Shown here piece after piece: positions 17,211 to 26,964 of a stretch of 64,000 nucleotides of DNA. A program made the position numbers and the translations under genes. How positions within the stretch are numbered: position 1 is the stretch's first letter; the number at the start of each line of letters is the position of its first letter. This DNA comes from Arenibacter palladensis (GTDB taxonomy: Bacteria > Bacteroidota > Bacteroidia > Flavobacteriales > Flavobacteriaceae): NCBI RefSeq assembly GCF_900129275.1, contig NZ_FQUX01000001.1:1054001-1118000 (forward strand), given 5' to 3'. The notes under the pieces are model-generated. The model was given only the letters and a program-made list of their open reading frames with translations. It was not told the DNA's origin and made no database searches.

Positions 17211-18851
17211 TTAATCAGTATGCACTTTCACATCTTTAAACATAAACGGATTTCTGCTAATTAATAGGTCCTTGCCACTTGCGGTGGTTACATTCTTAAG
17301 GATTATTTCATTGCTTCTGATATATGGAAATTTCTCCTGATAAGTGTCGTCCATCATTTCTTCATTAAAGTTTTTAAAAATAGCTGGCCCTTCGTAGTCT
17401 TCCGGATGATTGCTGTCATCTATGCGGAGGTTTTCTATGGTAATCCTTTCCGGCATATAACAGGTGTAACCAAAATTATGCTGCCCAGAGTAGGAACCTC
17501 CTATAATGCTGGCTTCGGTTGGTTTGCCCCCTTCGGGTACAAAAACGCAGTTGCGGATTACTATCTCTCCCTGCCATGTACTTCCATAATCCTCGCGCAA
17601 ATTAATTAGGGTTTTACCTAGGATAGTACTGTTCTCTACGGTCAATAGGCCGCTACCTATGGCATTGATTCCCATATGGCCAAGGGTGGAATTTAGGATC
17701 GTGGCATTGGCAACCCCCTTATGGGCATCGAATCGGGAAAAGGTACAATGGTCATAGACAAGATTCTTGGAGTAATTGGAACTCATTATGCCCCAAAAGG
17801 TATTGTCATTTATATCATTGGTCTGGCTACAGTTCTCAAACGATACATTGAGGCTACGGTTTACCAGAAGGTCATAGGAGCCCATGGATACCGGTTTCCC
17901 AGCAGAACCTATAGTGCGGTAGGTTTTGCGTCCTGTAAACAGGGAGTTTTTCACGGTTACATAGGCACAGTCACGGATATTGATAAAGCCGCCATAGGGC
18001 GCTCCCTGTTCTCCTTCCCCAATAATGTGGTGCTCCAGCCCATCGACCACCACATTGGAACGGTTGATCCAGATGTTTCTGCTATAATAGTTGTACATGG
18101 ATTCGGCCTTATTGGCAATGGTGGTAAAACGTCCTCCTGTAATATTTAGGGTTGTGGTGTCCAAGGGTATGGCGGTTACATTCGAAATCTGCTCAAAATC
18201 CCAAATAATGGGGGCGTCCAAATCCACATGTCCGTTTTTGTCCACAACAAAGATATCGGTTTGCTGGGAGCCATTGTCTTGGTTCAACCCAAAGCGGATA
18301 TAGTGCCTTACATTGGAATTCGTAACCGTGATAAGACAGGATTGAGGCAAAAGGACGTCAATTTTTTCCTGGTTTCTTTTAAGTGATGTTATGCCATCCA
18401 ATTTAAAGGGCTGTAAGTTGGAAACCACCTTAAAAACCGAAGCCTTGTGGTTTTGGACTTGGGTATCATCAATGATAAAGGTTGCCGATCCAAAATCGGT
18501 ATCGGTTTGGATTTCTGCCGTACGTTCCTGACCTCCTATGTAGTAAGTGAAACCCTGGTCGGCTTTCACCATAAGGCCGTGAAGATTGGCAAAGGCATGG
18601 GTAGCGGCAATGGCGTCCATGTCATCTGTTTTGCCATCACCTGTGGCGCCGAAATCACTATAGCGTACCCATCCAATAGCTTTAAATTTAAGGACATTTT
18701 TTGGGGATACATTTATATGCAATTGCCCATTGTTATCCGCTTGTACTTGGGTTTTTTTCTTTTTGGAGGTGATAATTGCATTTTCAAACTGCCCATGTGC
18801 CAAAAATAAACACGAAAAGAAGAAGATTGTTAAAACGGAATATTTCATCAT
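17211..18851 (-). CDS. Exported right-handed beta-helix protein, pectate-lyase-like
   Basis: A 546-aa protein with an N-terminal signal peptide (VLTIFFFSCLFLAHGQ). At about residues 65-80 it carries YSDFGATGDGKTDDMDAI, the typical entry strand of the pectate-lyase/GH28-like superfamily. Many short 'NS.L', 'NC.F' and 'VNRS' repeats follow, as in parallel beta-helices. It likely acts on a polysaccharide outside the cell, but no lyase or hydrolase residues could be fixed. It is monocistronic in this window. Confidence 0.75.
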   Translation of the reverse strand: MMKYSVLTIFFFSCLFLAHGQFENAIITSKKKKTQVQADNNGQLHINVSPKNVLKFKAIGWVRYSDFGATGDGKTDDMDAIAATHAFANLHGLMVKADQGFTYYIGGQERTAEIQTDTDFGSATFIIDDTQVQNHKASVFKVVSNLQPFKLDGITSLKRNQEKIDVLLPQSCLITVTNSNVRHYIRFGLNQDNGSQQTDIFVVDKNGHVDLDAPIIWDFEQISNVTAIPLDTTTLNITGGRFTTIANKAESMYNYYSRNIWINRSNVVVDGLEHHIIGEGEQGAPYGGFINIRDCAYVTVKNSLFTGRKTYRTIGSAGKPVSMGSYDLLVNRSLNVSFENCSQTNDINDNTFWGIMSSNYSKNLVYDHCTFSRFDAHKGVANATILNSTLGHMGINAIGSGLLTVENSTILGKTLINLREDYGSTWQGEIVIRNCVFVPEGGKPTEASIIGGSYSGQHNFGYTCYMPERITIENLRIDDSNHPEDYEGPAIFKNFNEEMMDDTYQEKFPYIRSNEIILKNVTTASGKDLLISRNPFMFKDVKVHTD

Positions 18852-19080
18852 GGGCGCATGCTTTGGGTCTTTAAGTTGAAAATAATCTAGCTGACCTTAT
18901 AAATATATAAAAACTTGGCATTAATCAGCAAAGCATGCATTGTCGAGGAGATTTAGTTGTTCCCCTGTTTCCTAGAAATACCGGTTAAGTAATTTGAGTT
19001 ACTTTAATAATAGGGGACAAACGAGCCTGACGATTTGGACAGGGTTGAGCTAGCAAAGGAATTTGTGGAGAAAAAACTAT

Positions 19081-19643
19081 TTAATCCGCTATTGCACAGA
19101 ACATCTGTTCCAATTCTTCAATTTTTTGATTTACTTCTGGTTGTCTATAAACTTTTAAAGTAGGTATTTTGTCAGGTTTTATTATTTCATTGTAATTCCT
19201 AAAGGCTTTATACCTTCCAGCTTGGTAGGAAAAATAATTTTTCGCCTATAGAGAGAGGCATCAATTATCTCCAATTGTTTTTGGCAAAATAAAAGTAATT
19301 CTTCTGTAAGGTGTTTTTGTTCATTGTTAATTTTATAACTCGCTGCTTGGATATAGGGGATGACTTCTTTTATTTTTGAGTATAAATCGATCTCCTTTAA
19401 TTGACTGGATATGTCAATACCTTCTTCGCGAAATTTTGCTAATTGAAGAATTCAATTTGCTTGTTTGTTATCTTCCTCTGCTAATCCCCAATCAAAAGCT
19501 CGTTTGATCTCTTGCACTATTTCAAGTCTTAATTCCATTTTATCTTTTTCTTTAGAATTTGGAATTTCGGTTTCGCTATTAATATGTTTCTTTAAATTAA
19601 GGATTACTTTATCTATATACTGTAATATATTTTGTGCATTCAT
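19081..19643 (-). pseudogene. Disrupted gene (in-frame stop plus frameshift), unknown function
   Basis: From ATG 19643 a frame of 63 codons ends in a TGA at 19452-19454, but the same frame continues with ILQLAKFREEGIDISSQLKE for about 60 more codons. Near 19228-19258 the sensible protein (SYQAGRYKAFRNYNEIIKP) shifts frame and runs to a TAA at 19083-19081 (ending EELEQMFCAIAD). A helical cytosolic protein of about 185 aa appears to have been lost by two lesions. The family was not recognised. The 18852-19080 stretch next to it holds nothing visible. Confidence 0.6.
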
Positions 19644-19782
19644 TAGTGGCAGGAATTTAAACTAATTTTAGTAATGTGACATTTTAAGAGCATCAATATA
19701 TACTTTTCCCTAACCTGGGTTTTGGTCTTACTTTTTTGATAGGCTTGCTTTGCGCAGTTGGAGCGCTGTGTAACAAAGGAAA

Positions 19783-20193
19783 TTAAATAGTCGCTAAATA
19801 TTCAAAGGCAGTCATAACTGGAATTTGGGATTGTTTGAAATCCTTAAGATTCCGAGTAATTATTAAATCTATATTATATTCAACTGCAGTGTGGTATTGA
19901 ATTGCATCTTCAAAATCTTTAAAATCACTGTCAAGTGATAAGTTAATTATTTTGTCATCCACGGGCAATACTTCTACTAGGATTTTGAATTTTCTTAAAA
20001 TTTTTCTTGAGTTGTCAATTTTCAAACTTTGTGAGAGAATATAATAGGTGTTTGCGATAGTTAAGGAAGAAACAAAAAGATGAATTTGTTTTTTGTCCGA
20101 TAGTGAAAATAATTGCTGCGCTTCATGATAAAAGTCTTTTCGTTTGGCCAATAGGTCCAACACAATATTAGTGTCCACTAAGATTTTGTCCAT
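19783..20193 (-). CDS. PIN-domain toxin (VapC-like ribonuclease)
   Basis: A 136-aa protein with the PIN signature: the N-terminal DTNIVLDLLAKR gives the first catalytic Asp, and later acidic residues sit in DSDFKDFEDAIQYHTA and in LIITRNLKDF. PIN toxins are metal-dependent RNases. The start at 20193 shares one nucleotide with the stop of the antitoxin gene upstream, so the pair forms one operon. The length is normal and the key acidic residues are present. Confidence 0.87.
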   Translation of the reverse strand: MDKILVDTNIVLDLLAKRKDFYHEAQQLFSLSDKKQIHLFVSSLTIANTYYILSQSLKIDNSRKILRKFKILVEVLPVDDKIINLSLDSDFKDFEDAIQYHTAVEYNIDLIITRNLKDFKQSQIPVMTAFEYLATI

Positions 20194-20435
20194 TACGAAT
20201 ACTTTTTGGATAAGTAATTATTGTATTCCTTTCTGTAATCATTCTCTTTTAGATCAATAACCCCTGTTAAACTTTCTACTAAAGGAGTTATATTGGCAAC
20301 TTCCTTTTCATCATGTGTAACTTTGTTGAGATAATTTTCTATTAGTTTGGAAAGGCTAATGTTTTGCTTTTTAGCATACTTTTTAGCGCTACTGATGACA
20401 TGTTTGTCAAGCTTTAATGTCAATTTGGATTCCAT
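20193..20435 (-). CDS. RHH-type antitoxin (DUF6364-like)
   Basis: An 80-aa protein starting MESKLTLKLDKHVISSAKKYAKK, a ribbon-helix-helix DNA-binding start followed by a helix, with a charged C-terminus for toxin binding. It is directly upstream of the PIN gene, overlapping by one base. DUF6364 proteins pair with PIN toxins in Bacteroidota. It probably binds its own promoter between 20436 and about 20530. Confidence 0.82.
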   Translation of the reverse strand: MESKLTLKLDKHVISSAKKYAKKQNISLSKLIENYLNKVTHDEKEVANITPLVESLTGVIDLKENDYRKEYNNYLSKKYS

Positions 20436-20531
20436 AATATTTATCTATACGTATAAAAATACTACAATTATACGTACAATACAATTTTTTTACTGTTTTT
20501 GTAATGTCTTAGAGTTGTATATTTAAGGCCA

Positions 20532-20598
20532 TAGTCCCCAATGGCGCAAGTGTCAAGCCTACCTAACGCATTAGAAAGCAGGCGCGGCATGGGGACTA
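20532..20598. repeat. Imperfect inverted repeat in intergenic DNA
   Basis: TAGTCCCCA at 20532-20540 pairs with the reverse complement in CATGGGGACTA at 20588-20598, with one bulged base. The enclosed 47 nt are GC-richer than the surroundings and contain further gcgc pairs. There is no U-run, so it is not a plain terminator. It may be a small mobile repeat or a transcript end between the PIN pair and the lipoprotein gene. Confidence 0.4.
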
Positions 20599-20685
20599 CT
20601 CATTGTATAGATAATAATATTCCTGTTTTTCACCGTAGGATATTATATGGTCATAAGTGGGATCGAATTCTTTAATAAGGAATTC

Positions 20686-21999
20686 CTAATAGTTTTCCGA
20701 CTGCAAGTAAATCGTTGAAGAGTAGTAAGTTAGATCTTGAAGTTTTTCCAATTTTGGGTATTGTGTGAACAATTCCTCTGGTAATTCTCCAATTATGGGA
20801 TAATTTTCTTGGTTGCAAACAACGTCCCATACAGTTGTGGAACATGTTTCCATGGATACTGGTCCTGGTGTTACCCAGGAATCCTTTCTACGCACATATG
20901 GTACATCTACCGTTAGGTCAAAACCGATTAGCTGGTCAATGGAATAATTTAATTGGGGCTTTTCTGGTATGAAAGCAATGTCCGGTTTTGGGCCTATCAT
21001 ATGGTAGTCATAGAAATAATTCTCAAAACTTATGTTTAGGAAGGTCTTATAGTGGGTAAATCTATCCAAATAGCCTAAAGGAACCCGCATGTCCGGAATT
21101 TTCCTGCCGAATATGGTTAACAATAAAAATCCAGTATCGGTCTTAAAACTGGTTTCGTTTTCGAAACCCAGCAATTCTAAACTAATCTTTTTATTTTCAG
21201 GAAGCATGGGAAGATAATTGTAACTATCAAATGAATTGAAATTATTGTAATCCAAGGTAATATCCGCTCCAACCTCTGGGTTTTTAAAGAACATATATTT
21301 AAAATTCATGGATTCATTTAATGTAGTCATTAGATATTCGGTATCCTGCCAATTTCGGACTCCATTTCTAATATAAGTCTTGGTGTCTCCACTGGTAATG
21401 GTGGTCTTTCCCGAATGGACATCTGGTAACCGGACAGTAGAAACATTACCATTGTCCATAATAGGAGTTTCATCATTTATAAAATTGTTTTCTTTTGGGA
21501 CGTTGGTTAAGTTCAAATTAAAGTTGCCTAAAATTTCCTTACTGGGCCCTCCGTCAAGCCTAGTGGCATATTTGCCTTGTGTCCAATGACTCCCTTTCGA
21601 CACATCGGGATATGTGGTTCCAGAATACTTATCACCTTCGCAGAGTTCACTGGATACGCCTAGGAGTTGCAGTTTATTGATAAAAAGAGATACGTTTATT
21701 TTATCGGTAAGTTCGGATTCGAGGGCTTCAAACTCCAATGTTTGACCACTTTCATATGGACGATAGTCCAATAATTCCCCATTGGTATCATGCAGAATAA
21801 TCCAATTGTCCTCTGAACTCGTGTCATAACTTTCGTCTACGGTAAAAGTAAAATATACCATGGGTTTTGGCTCTTCTACAACTGGTTCCTGTTCATTGGG
21901 TTCCTCCGCCTCGGGGTTTTTAAAAGTTGTTTCATCTTTGGAGCAATTAAAGAACAAAATGGTTCCAAATATTAGGACAAAAAATCTTTGAAATTTCAT
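20686..21999 (-). CDS. Exported lipoprotein, unknown function
   Basis: A 437-aa protein with a lipoprotein signal (FVLIFGTILFFNCSKDE; Cys about residue 20) and a flexible Glu/Pro-rich linker (residues about 30-48). The mature part is beta-rich, with VYFTFTVDESYDTSSEDNW near its start. The acidic residues after the Cys are common in surface-exposed Bacteroidota lipoproteins. No domain recognised; it stands alone. Confidence 0.65.
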   Translation of the reverse strand: MKFQRFFVLIFGTILFFNCSKDETTFKNPEAEEPNEQEPVVEEPKPMVYFTFTVDESYDTSSEDNWIILHDTNGELLDYRPYESGQTLEFEALESELTDKINVSLFINKLQLLGVSSELCEGDKYSGTTYPDVSKGSHWTQGKYATRLDGGPSKEILGNFNLNLTNVPKENNFINDETPIMDNGNVSTVRLPDVHSGKTTITSGDTKTYIRNGVRNWQDTEYLMTTLNESMNFKYMFFKNPEVGADITLDYNNFNSFDSYNYLPMLPENKKISLELLGFENETSFKTDTGFLLLTIFGRKIPDMRVPLGYLDRFTHYKTFLNISFENYFYDYHMIGPKPDIAFIPEKPQLNYSIDQLIGFDLTVDVPYVRRKDSWVTPGPVSMETCSTTVWDVVCNQENYPIIGELPEELFTQYPKLEKLQDLTYYSSTIYLQSENY

Positions 22000-22203
22000 T
22001 GGAGATAGGTATAAAGCTCTGCCTAAAGTATTTTACAATTTCCTATACACCAAAAGTTCTGGCAGAATAGGGATTAACGCTTACTTTTACACGATAAACA
22101 GTAGGAAATAAATTCTTCATAGTTTCAAACAGCATTATAAAAATGCTACCCTAGGGCACCAGCCCAAGTCTTAAGGTTATTCCATCTTATTTCCCAACAA
22201 TCA

Positions 22204-22737
22204 TTACCGCAACACGATCAACTTCCAATCCTGCCCTCCTGCATGGTAGGTTTTTAGTTCCTCAAATCCCACCGCGTAATGGGCTACCAAAGAACGGAGG
22301 TTGGTGGCATCTACTTCGGTAACGATACTGGTAAAATTGGGCATTAGGGTATTCTTCATGGTTTCGTACAACTTTCTAAAAATACCCTGTCGCCGGTACT
22401 CCTTGTCTATACAGATTTGCCCCATAACCATATAGGGGTCCCCTTTGGGTATTACCGCATCTATTTCCACAAACATGGGCTTTAAGACCTCTACGTCATT
22501 TCCAAACCGGGGATGCATGCAAAGTGCATAGCCCACTACTTTATCTTGGTCCTTGGCAATGATATGGGGACATGCGGCATTCATTTCGGCCAGTAGTTCT
22601 AAAGTATGGGATACCGTAACAAAGCCTTCTTTTTCCTTTTCATCTGCATGCACATTTTGTAAGTGGTTCTTTTGTTGCAGATCCAATATTTGCTGCAATT
22701 CAGCTTTTGTGCTACAGCGGGTGAGTTTTATTTCCAT
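22204..22737 (-). CDS. GNAT-family N-acetyltransferase
   Basis: A 177-aa protein with the acetyl-CoA binding region at about residues 105-125: MVMGQICIDKEYRRQGIFRK corresponds to motif A (R/Q-x-x-G-x-G/A). DKVVGYALCMHP forms the preceding strand and EVDATNLRSLVAHYAVGF the C-terminal part. The acceptor substrate is unknown. Its ATG directly follows the stop of the M61 peptidase gene (TAAATG), so the two are co-transcribed. Confidence 0.8.
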   Translation of the reverse strand: MEIKLTRCSTKAELQQILDLQQKNHLQNVHADEKEKEGFVTVSHTLELLAEMNAACPHIIAKDQDKVVGYALCMHPRFGNDVEVLKPMFVEIDAVIPKGDPYMVMGQICIDKEYRRQGIFRKLYETMKNTLMPNFTSIVTEVDATNLRSLVAHYAVGFEELKTYHAGGQDWKLIVLR

Positions 22738-24546
22738 TTAATCCAATTTTAACCAAGACTTTCTATTTTTTAACACTTGTTTGGTGGGTTTGCCTCCATC
22801 CTTTTCAATTAATTGTATGCTATAGGCCGGGTTCCCGGTTAAAACCACAGTGGTAGATTTTGGAATGCCAAAACGGGTATAGGCTACTTTTAAAGTGTCT
22901 CCTACCTTAAACTGGTCTATAATGTCGTTAAAACTCAGTGCAGCCGTTAACGGAACGTTATTGATGGCGGTAATAACATCCCCGGAATCCAGTCCTGCGG
23001 TATAGGCGGGACTCCCTATTGGGGTGTTCCGTTGAATTATTCCGGCTCCAAATTGGTTGACGTTCACGCTGGCTCCAAAATAAGGCTTGCCCTTCGCTTG
23101 TTTCAATACTACTCCTACCGAGGCAAACAATGCAGCATAATCCGGCATATCACTTTTGTATATGTAACTATCAAAGAATCCATTTCCAAATTCCTTTCCC
23201 GCATATTGCACCAGGGTTTGGCGTAGGTCGGACAAGGTGTAGGGCACCTCTTTTTTACCGTAGGTCTGCCAGACCAATTTCATAAAGTCGTCCAAATTAA
23301 GTCCGTTTTGTCGTAACGAAAGGTCCAGGGCCAGTCCCAAAACACTGCCATAGGAATAGTACGAAATAAAGGTGTTTTCCCTATTCACTGGATCCACAGA
23401 AGTGGCAGCGTCCACAAAGGGCGCTTGGTAGCTCATTTCAATAGGGTTAAAGAATTGCCTGGCCGGAGAGTTCCAAACATAATTAAAAGTGCCCGTAAGC
23501 CCCTCTACGTATTCCTTAGGGGTAATGATTCCTGCGCGACAAAGGATAAAATTGGTGTAATAACTGGTAAAACCTTCTGCAAACCAAAGCTCTCCGCTCA
23601 TATTGGCTTCGGCAAAATTGAAGGGTTCCAAGGCCTTGGGACGAATACGTTCCACGTTCCAACCATGAAAAAATTCATGGGCTACGGTGCCTATATTGTT
23701 CTTCATGCCACCTTCGGCCAGACCTTCCTTGTCCGTAAGAATCGTAGAATTCCTATGTTCCATGCCATCCCCTGAGGCATTGGGGATATAGCAGGCCAAA
23801 AAGGTGTAAGTTCCATAATCGTAGTTGGGGAGTTCACCAAACACCTCCATTTCGGCCAGAACTACTTTTTTTACTTGTTCAAAATAGGTGTCCAGCTCCG
23901 CTTCCGTTCCGTTGTGGTGCAATACAAATTGTATGTTCTGTGGGGTGCCGTTATTATCCACAGTAAATTGGCGAATGCCGTAATTACTGATTTCCGTTGG
24001 ACTGTCCATAAAATACTGTAAGTTGGGTGCCGTATATGTAGTGCCCAATACCTGTGGCATTTGGGTAGCCACCCTCCAGTTGAGGTCTTCCCTTACCTTA
24101 AAATCAACTTCTATTTTCCGATTGCTCAAATGATCCACATACATAAAGGTGGCAGGGATGTTCAGATGTGCATGGGTCTCATCAATTTGGGCATAGGTAC
24201 CATCCCCACGATTGGCAAAAAGCGTGTAACTTATTTTCACTTCCCCATCATGGCCGCTAACATCCCATTGGTAGGGATTGGGCCTGGAAACGTCCAAGGC
24301 CTTACCCTTGCTGTCCGTGGCCTTGAAATTGTATACGTTTTTTGCAAACTCATGTAGGGCATAGCGCCCAGGGGAGGAACGGCCCATACGTACAGAAAGT
24401 ACACCCGGATTCAGTGATGGAAATGTGGCCGTGATTTCAGCTTCGTGGTGTTCGGCATTTTCAAAAGAAATGCTGTATTGGTTGGTTTGGCCTTGCAGGC
24501 CAAAGCTAATGGCAAGAAAAAGGAGGCTTAGAATGTTGATTTTCAT
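22738..24546 (-). CDS. M61-family metallopeptidase with PDZ domain
   Basis: A 602-aa exported protein with a signal peptide (LLFLAISFGLQGQ). The zinc site is GTVAHEFFHGWN at about residues 283-294 (HExxH), followed by a conserved glutamate region (ELWFAEGFTSYYT). Residues about 480-560 form a PDZ domain with GSPAYTAGLDSGDVITAINN. This is the glycyl-aminopeptidase-type M61 architecture. It is probably periplasmic and is the first gene of a pair with the GNAT gene. It is divergent from bioF. Confidence 0.88.
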   Translation of the reverse strand: MKINILSLLFLAISFGLQGQTNQYSISFENAEHHEAEITATFPSLNPGVLSVRMGRSSPGRYALHEFAKNVYNFKATDSKGKALDVSRPNPYQWDVSGHDGEVKISYTLFANRGDGTYAQIDETHAHLNIPATFMYVDHLSNRKIEVDFKVREDLNWRVATQMPQVLGTTYTAPNLQYFMDSPTEISNYGIRQFTVDNNGTPQNIQFVLHHNGTEAELDTYFEQVKKVVLAEMEVFGELPNYDYGTYTFLACYIPNASGDGMEHRNSTILTDKEGLAEGGMKNNIGTVAHEFFHGWNVERIRPKALEPFNFAEANMSGELWFAEGFTSYYTNFILCRAGIITPKEYVEGLTGTFNYVWNSPARQFFNPIEMSYQAPFVDAATSVDPVNRENTFISYYSYGSVLGLALDLSLRQNGLNLDDFMKLVWQTYGKKEVPYTLSDLRQTLVQYAGKEFGNGFFDSYIYKSDMPDYAALFASVGVVLKQAKGKPYFGASVNVNQFGAGIIQRNTPIGSPAYTAGLDSGDVITAINNVPLTAALSFNDIIDQFKVGDTLKVAYTRFGIPKSTTVVLTGNPAYSIQLIEKDGGKPTKQVLKNRKSWLKLD

Positions 24547-24662
24547 ATAATTTGTTTCATTACTTTTTTATTGTCGGGAAACCTAGACTGTTTTCAAGTC
24601 CCCTAAAGATTATTTTCCAAGGCTTTGTATAAACGAATATACTATATAAATACAGGATATGC

Positions 24663-24670
24663 TACATTTG
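24663..24670 (+). promoter_or_regulatory. Candidate -7 box of bioF, very close to the start codon
   Basis: TACATTTG matches the Bacteroidota -7 consensus TAnnTTTG. It ends only 4 nt before the bioF ATG, so transcription would begin at or beside the start codon. No TTG at the usual -33 distance was found. Confidence 0.35.
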
Positions 24671-24674
24671 TAAT

Positions 24675-25826
24675 ATGACGGAATTTCCTAAAAAATTGAT
24701 GGCAAAACTAACCGAAAGACAGACGAATAATGCCCTTCGGAAATTGCCCATGCCCAAGGGCTTGATCGATTTTTCCTCCAATGATTACCTGGGCCTTGCC
24801 CAAAACGGGACCATTTTTAAGAACGCCGCAAATATCCTGAAAAAGAAAGGTGTCATAGCCAATGGAGCTACTGGGTCCAGGCTGTTAACCGGAAATAACG
24901 GACTGTATGGGGAATTGGAAGTGGTCCTGGCCAGTTTTTTTGGGTCTGAATCGGCCTTGGTCTTCAATTCGGGATACGACGCCAACATAGGATTTTTTAG
25001 TGCCGTGCCACAGCGTACGGATGTTATTTTTTATGATGAACTAGCACATGCCAGTATCCGTGATGGTATTGGGATGGGCCTTGCCCAAAGCTATAAGTTT
25101 AAACACAACCAATTGGAAGGCCTAAGCGGTCAGATGGACCGTACCAGGGAAAGAAAGCCTGATAGTGATATTTATGTGGTTACGGAATCTGTTTTTTCCA
25201 TGGATGGGGATACTCCGGATTTAAAAGCACTGGCCGAATTGTGCATCTCCAAAGGGGCCTATTTGGTCGTGGACGAAGCCCATGCGGTTGGGGTATTTGG
25301 TAGCAGGGGAGAGGGATTGTTGCATGAGTTGGGGCTGCTGGACAAGGTATTTGCTAGGATCGTCACCTTTGGGAAGGCCATGGGCTGTCATGGTGCCGCA
25401 GTATTGGGAAGCGATTCCCTAAAAAGTTATTTGGTAAATTTTGCACGCAGTTTTATTTATACTACAGGAATGGCCCCACATTCATTGGCGACGATATTGG
25501 CAGCTTGTGAACATTTGTCCATATCCGGCGAGGGGAAAATGCAACTTATGCGGAATATCAACTTTTTTAAGGAGCAGTTGAGGGGCCATAACCTTGAGGC
25601 CCATTTTATTCCCAGTGATTCGGCCGTGCATTGTTGTTTGGTGGAAGGCAATGAAAAGGTAAAAAATTGGTCGCTACAGTTACAGGATAAGGGTTTTGAT
25701 GTAAAGCCGATTCTTTCGCCTACCGTACCTAAAGGTCAGGAGCGATTACGATTTTGTTTGCACAGTTTTAATACCGAAAATGAAATTAAGGATGTACTTT
25801 TAATATTGGCCGAATTATTTGATTAG
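24675..25826 (+). CDS. bioF: 8-amino-7-oxononanoate synthase
   Basis: A 383-aa PLP enzyme of the alpha-oxoamine synthase family, joining pimeloyl-ACP/CoA and L-alanine in biotin synthesis. Visible: the N-terminal FSSNDYLGLA, GSRLLTGN, the DEAHAVGVFG strand with the cofactor-binding Asp, and the PLP lysine in TFGKAMGCHGA near residue 233. The start matches the usual family N-terminus (FPKKLMAKL). It leads the cluster and is followed after 2 nt by the DUF2007-like gene. Confidence 0.95.
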   Translation: MTEFPKKLMAKLTERQTNNALRKLPMPKGLIDFSSNDYLGLAQNGTIFKNAANILKKKGVIANGATGSRLLTGNNGLYGELEVVLASFFGSESALVFNSGYDANIGFFSAVPQRTDVIFYDELAHASIRDGIGMGLAQSYKFKHNQLEGLSGQMDRTRERKPDSDIYVVTESVFSMDGDTPDLKALAELCISKGAYLVVDEAHAVGVFGSRGEGLLHELGLLDKVFARIVTFGKAMGCHGAAVLGSDSLKSYLVNFARSFIYTTGMAPHSLATILAACEHLSISGEGKMQLMRNINFFKEQLRGHNLEAHFIPSDSAVHCCLVEGNEKVKNWSLQLQDKGFDVKPILSPTVPKGQERLRFCLHSFNTENEIKDVLLILAELFD

Positions 25827-25828
25827 AG

Positions 25829-26212
25829 ATGAATCCAGAATTTTATACCCTAGCTGCTTTCGAATATGTAGCTGACGTTCAAATTTTAAAAGGCCGATTA
25901 GAGGCCGATGGTATTCCCGTATTTCTTAGGGATGAGAATACCCTTAATTCCGACCCCCTAATCAGTAATGCCATAGGCGGAGTGAAGCTGCAGGTATATT
26001 TTTCCGATAAGGAAAGGGCTACTGAAATCTACAATGAAATTAGAGCCTATGCCGTGGACGACCAAGGTAATTTTAGGCGTTGTCCCAACTGCAAGGCACA
26101 GAGAATGGAGATTTATTATAACAGGAAAGGGATTTTTTATAAACTTTTTCCATTTTTTGAAAAAAGAAAGTATAAATGTCTAAATTGTGAGTTTATAACA
26201 GAACCAAGCTAG
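25829..26212 (+). CDS. DUF2007-like protein with C-terminal zinc ribbon
   Basis: A 127-aa protein. Residues 1-75 form the ferredoxin-like DUF2007 ('putative signal transducing protein') domain with LEADGIPVFLRDE and GGVKLQVYF. The C-terminus has CPNCKAQ and CLNCEF, two CxxC pairs for one zinc ion. It lies between bioF and bioD with gaps of 2 and 1 nt, so it is made together with the biotin enzymes. No role in biotin synthesis is known to me. Confidence 0.75.
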   Translation: MNPEFYTLAAFEYVADVQILKGRLEADGIPVFLRDENTLNSDPLISNAIGGVKLQVYFSDKERATEIYNEIRAYAVDDQGNFRRCPNCKAQRMEIYYNRKGIFYKLFPFFEKRKYKCLNCEFITEPS

Positions 26213-26213
26213 A

Positions 26214-26825
26214 ATGAAACAATTTTTTGTAACAGGAATATCAACAGATGTTGGAAAGACAATTACCTCGGCAATCTTGGTCGAGGCCTTGCAGGCAGAT
26301 TACTGGAAACCCGTTCAAACAGGTGACGATTCCGATAGTGAAACTATTTCCGAATTAATCTCCAATACCAAAACCGTAATACACAAGAGCAGCTACTCCC
26401 TAAAGGCGCCCATTAGTCCGCATGCGGCCGCTGCTTTGGAAGGGGTCTATATTGACCATAATAAAATACATGAGCCCAAAACAGAGAACCATATGGTAAT
26501 CGAAGGGGCTGGAGGTGTTTTGGTACCGCTGAACGATTCCGATACCTTATTGGATATTATTATGCCGACTTATCATGTGGTTGTTGTGGTGAAACATTAT
26601 TTGGGCAGTATCAATCACTCCCTGTTGACCATTAAATGGCTCTTGTTGAAGGGGTATGATGTTGCCATACTTTTTAATGGCGAGCCCAACGCCGCCTCCG
26701 AGGATATTATCACTAAAATTACCGGAGTGCCTGTCTTGGGTAGAATTGGTCATGAAGATACTCTTACAAAAGAGGTGGTCAAGAAATACGCTGAACAATT
26801 GCGGCCTGCACTTATGGCTTGGTAA
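26214..26825 (+). CDS. bioD: Dethiobiotin synthetase
   Basis: A 203-aa ATP-dependent enzyme that closes the ureido ring of dethiobiotin. The P-loop-like GISTDVGKT lies at residues 8-16, the substrate strand is YWKPVQTGDDSD, and EGAGGVLVPLND is the conserved switch-II-like motif. Length is on the short side but normal for Bacteroidota. Starts 1 nt after the DUF2007-like gene. Confidence 0.93.
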   Translation: MKQFFVTGISTDVGKTITSAILVEALQADYWKPVQTGDDSDSETISELISNTKTVIHKSSYSLKAPISPHAAAALEGVYIDHNKIHEPKTENHMVIEGAGGVLVPLNDSDTLLDIIMPTYHVVVVVKHYLGSINHSLLTIKWLLLKGYDVAILFNGEPNAASEDIITKITGVPVLGRIGHEDTLTKEVVKKYAEQLRPALMAW

Positions 26826-26964
26826 GGTCGCTGACCTTTAAAAATATTCCTTGTATCTGACAGGGGTTAAGGTTTGGTTATCCCCCTTAAATGAATTGGG
26901 ATTGGGATAGTGTTTTTAGTCATTATTCCCCATCTTTGCACCTCTATTTAAAAAGGAAATTCAA

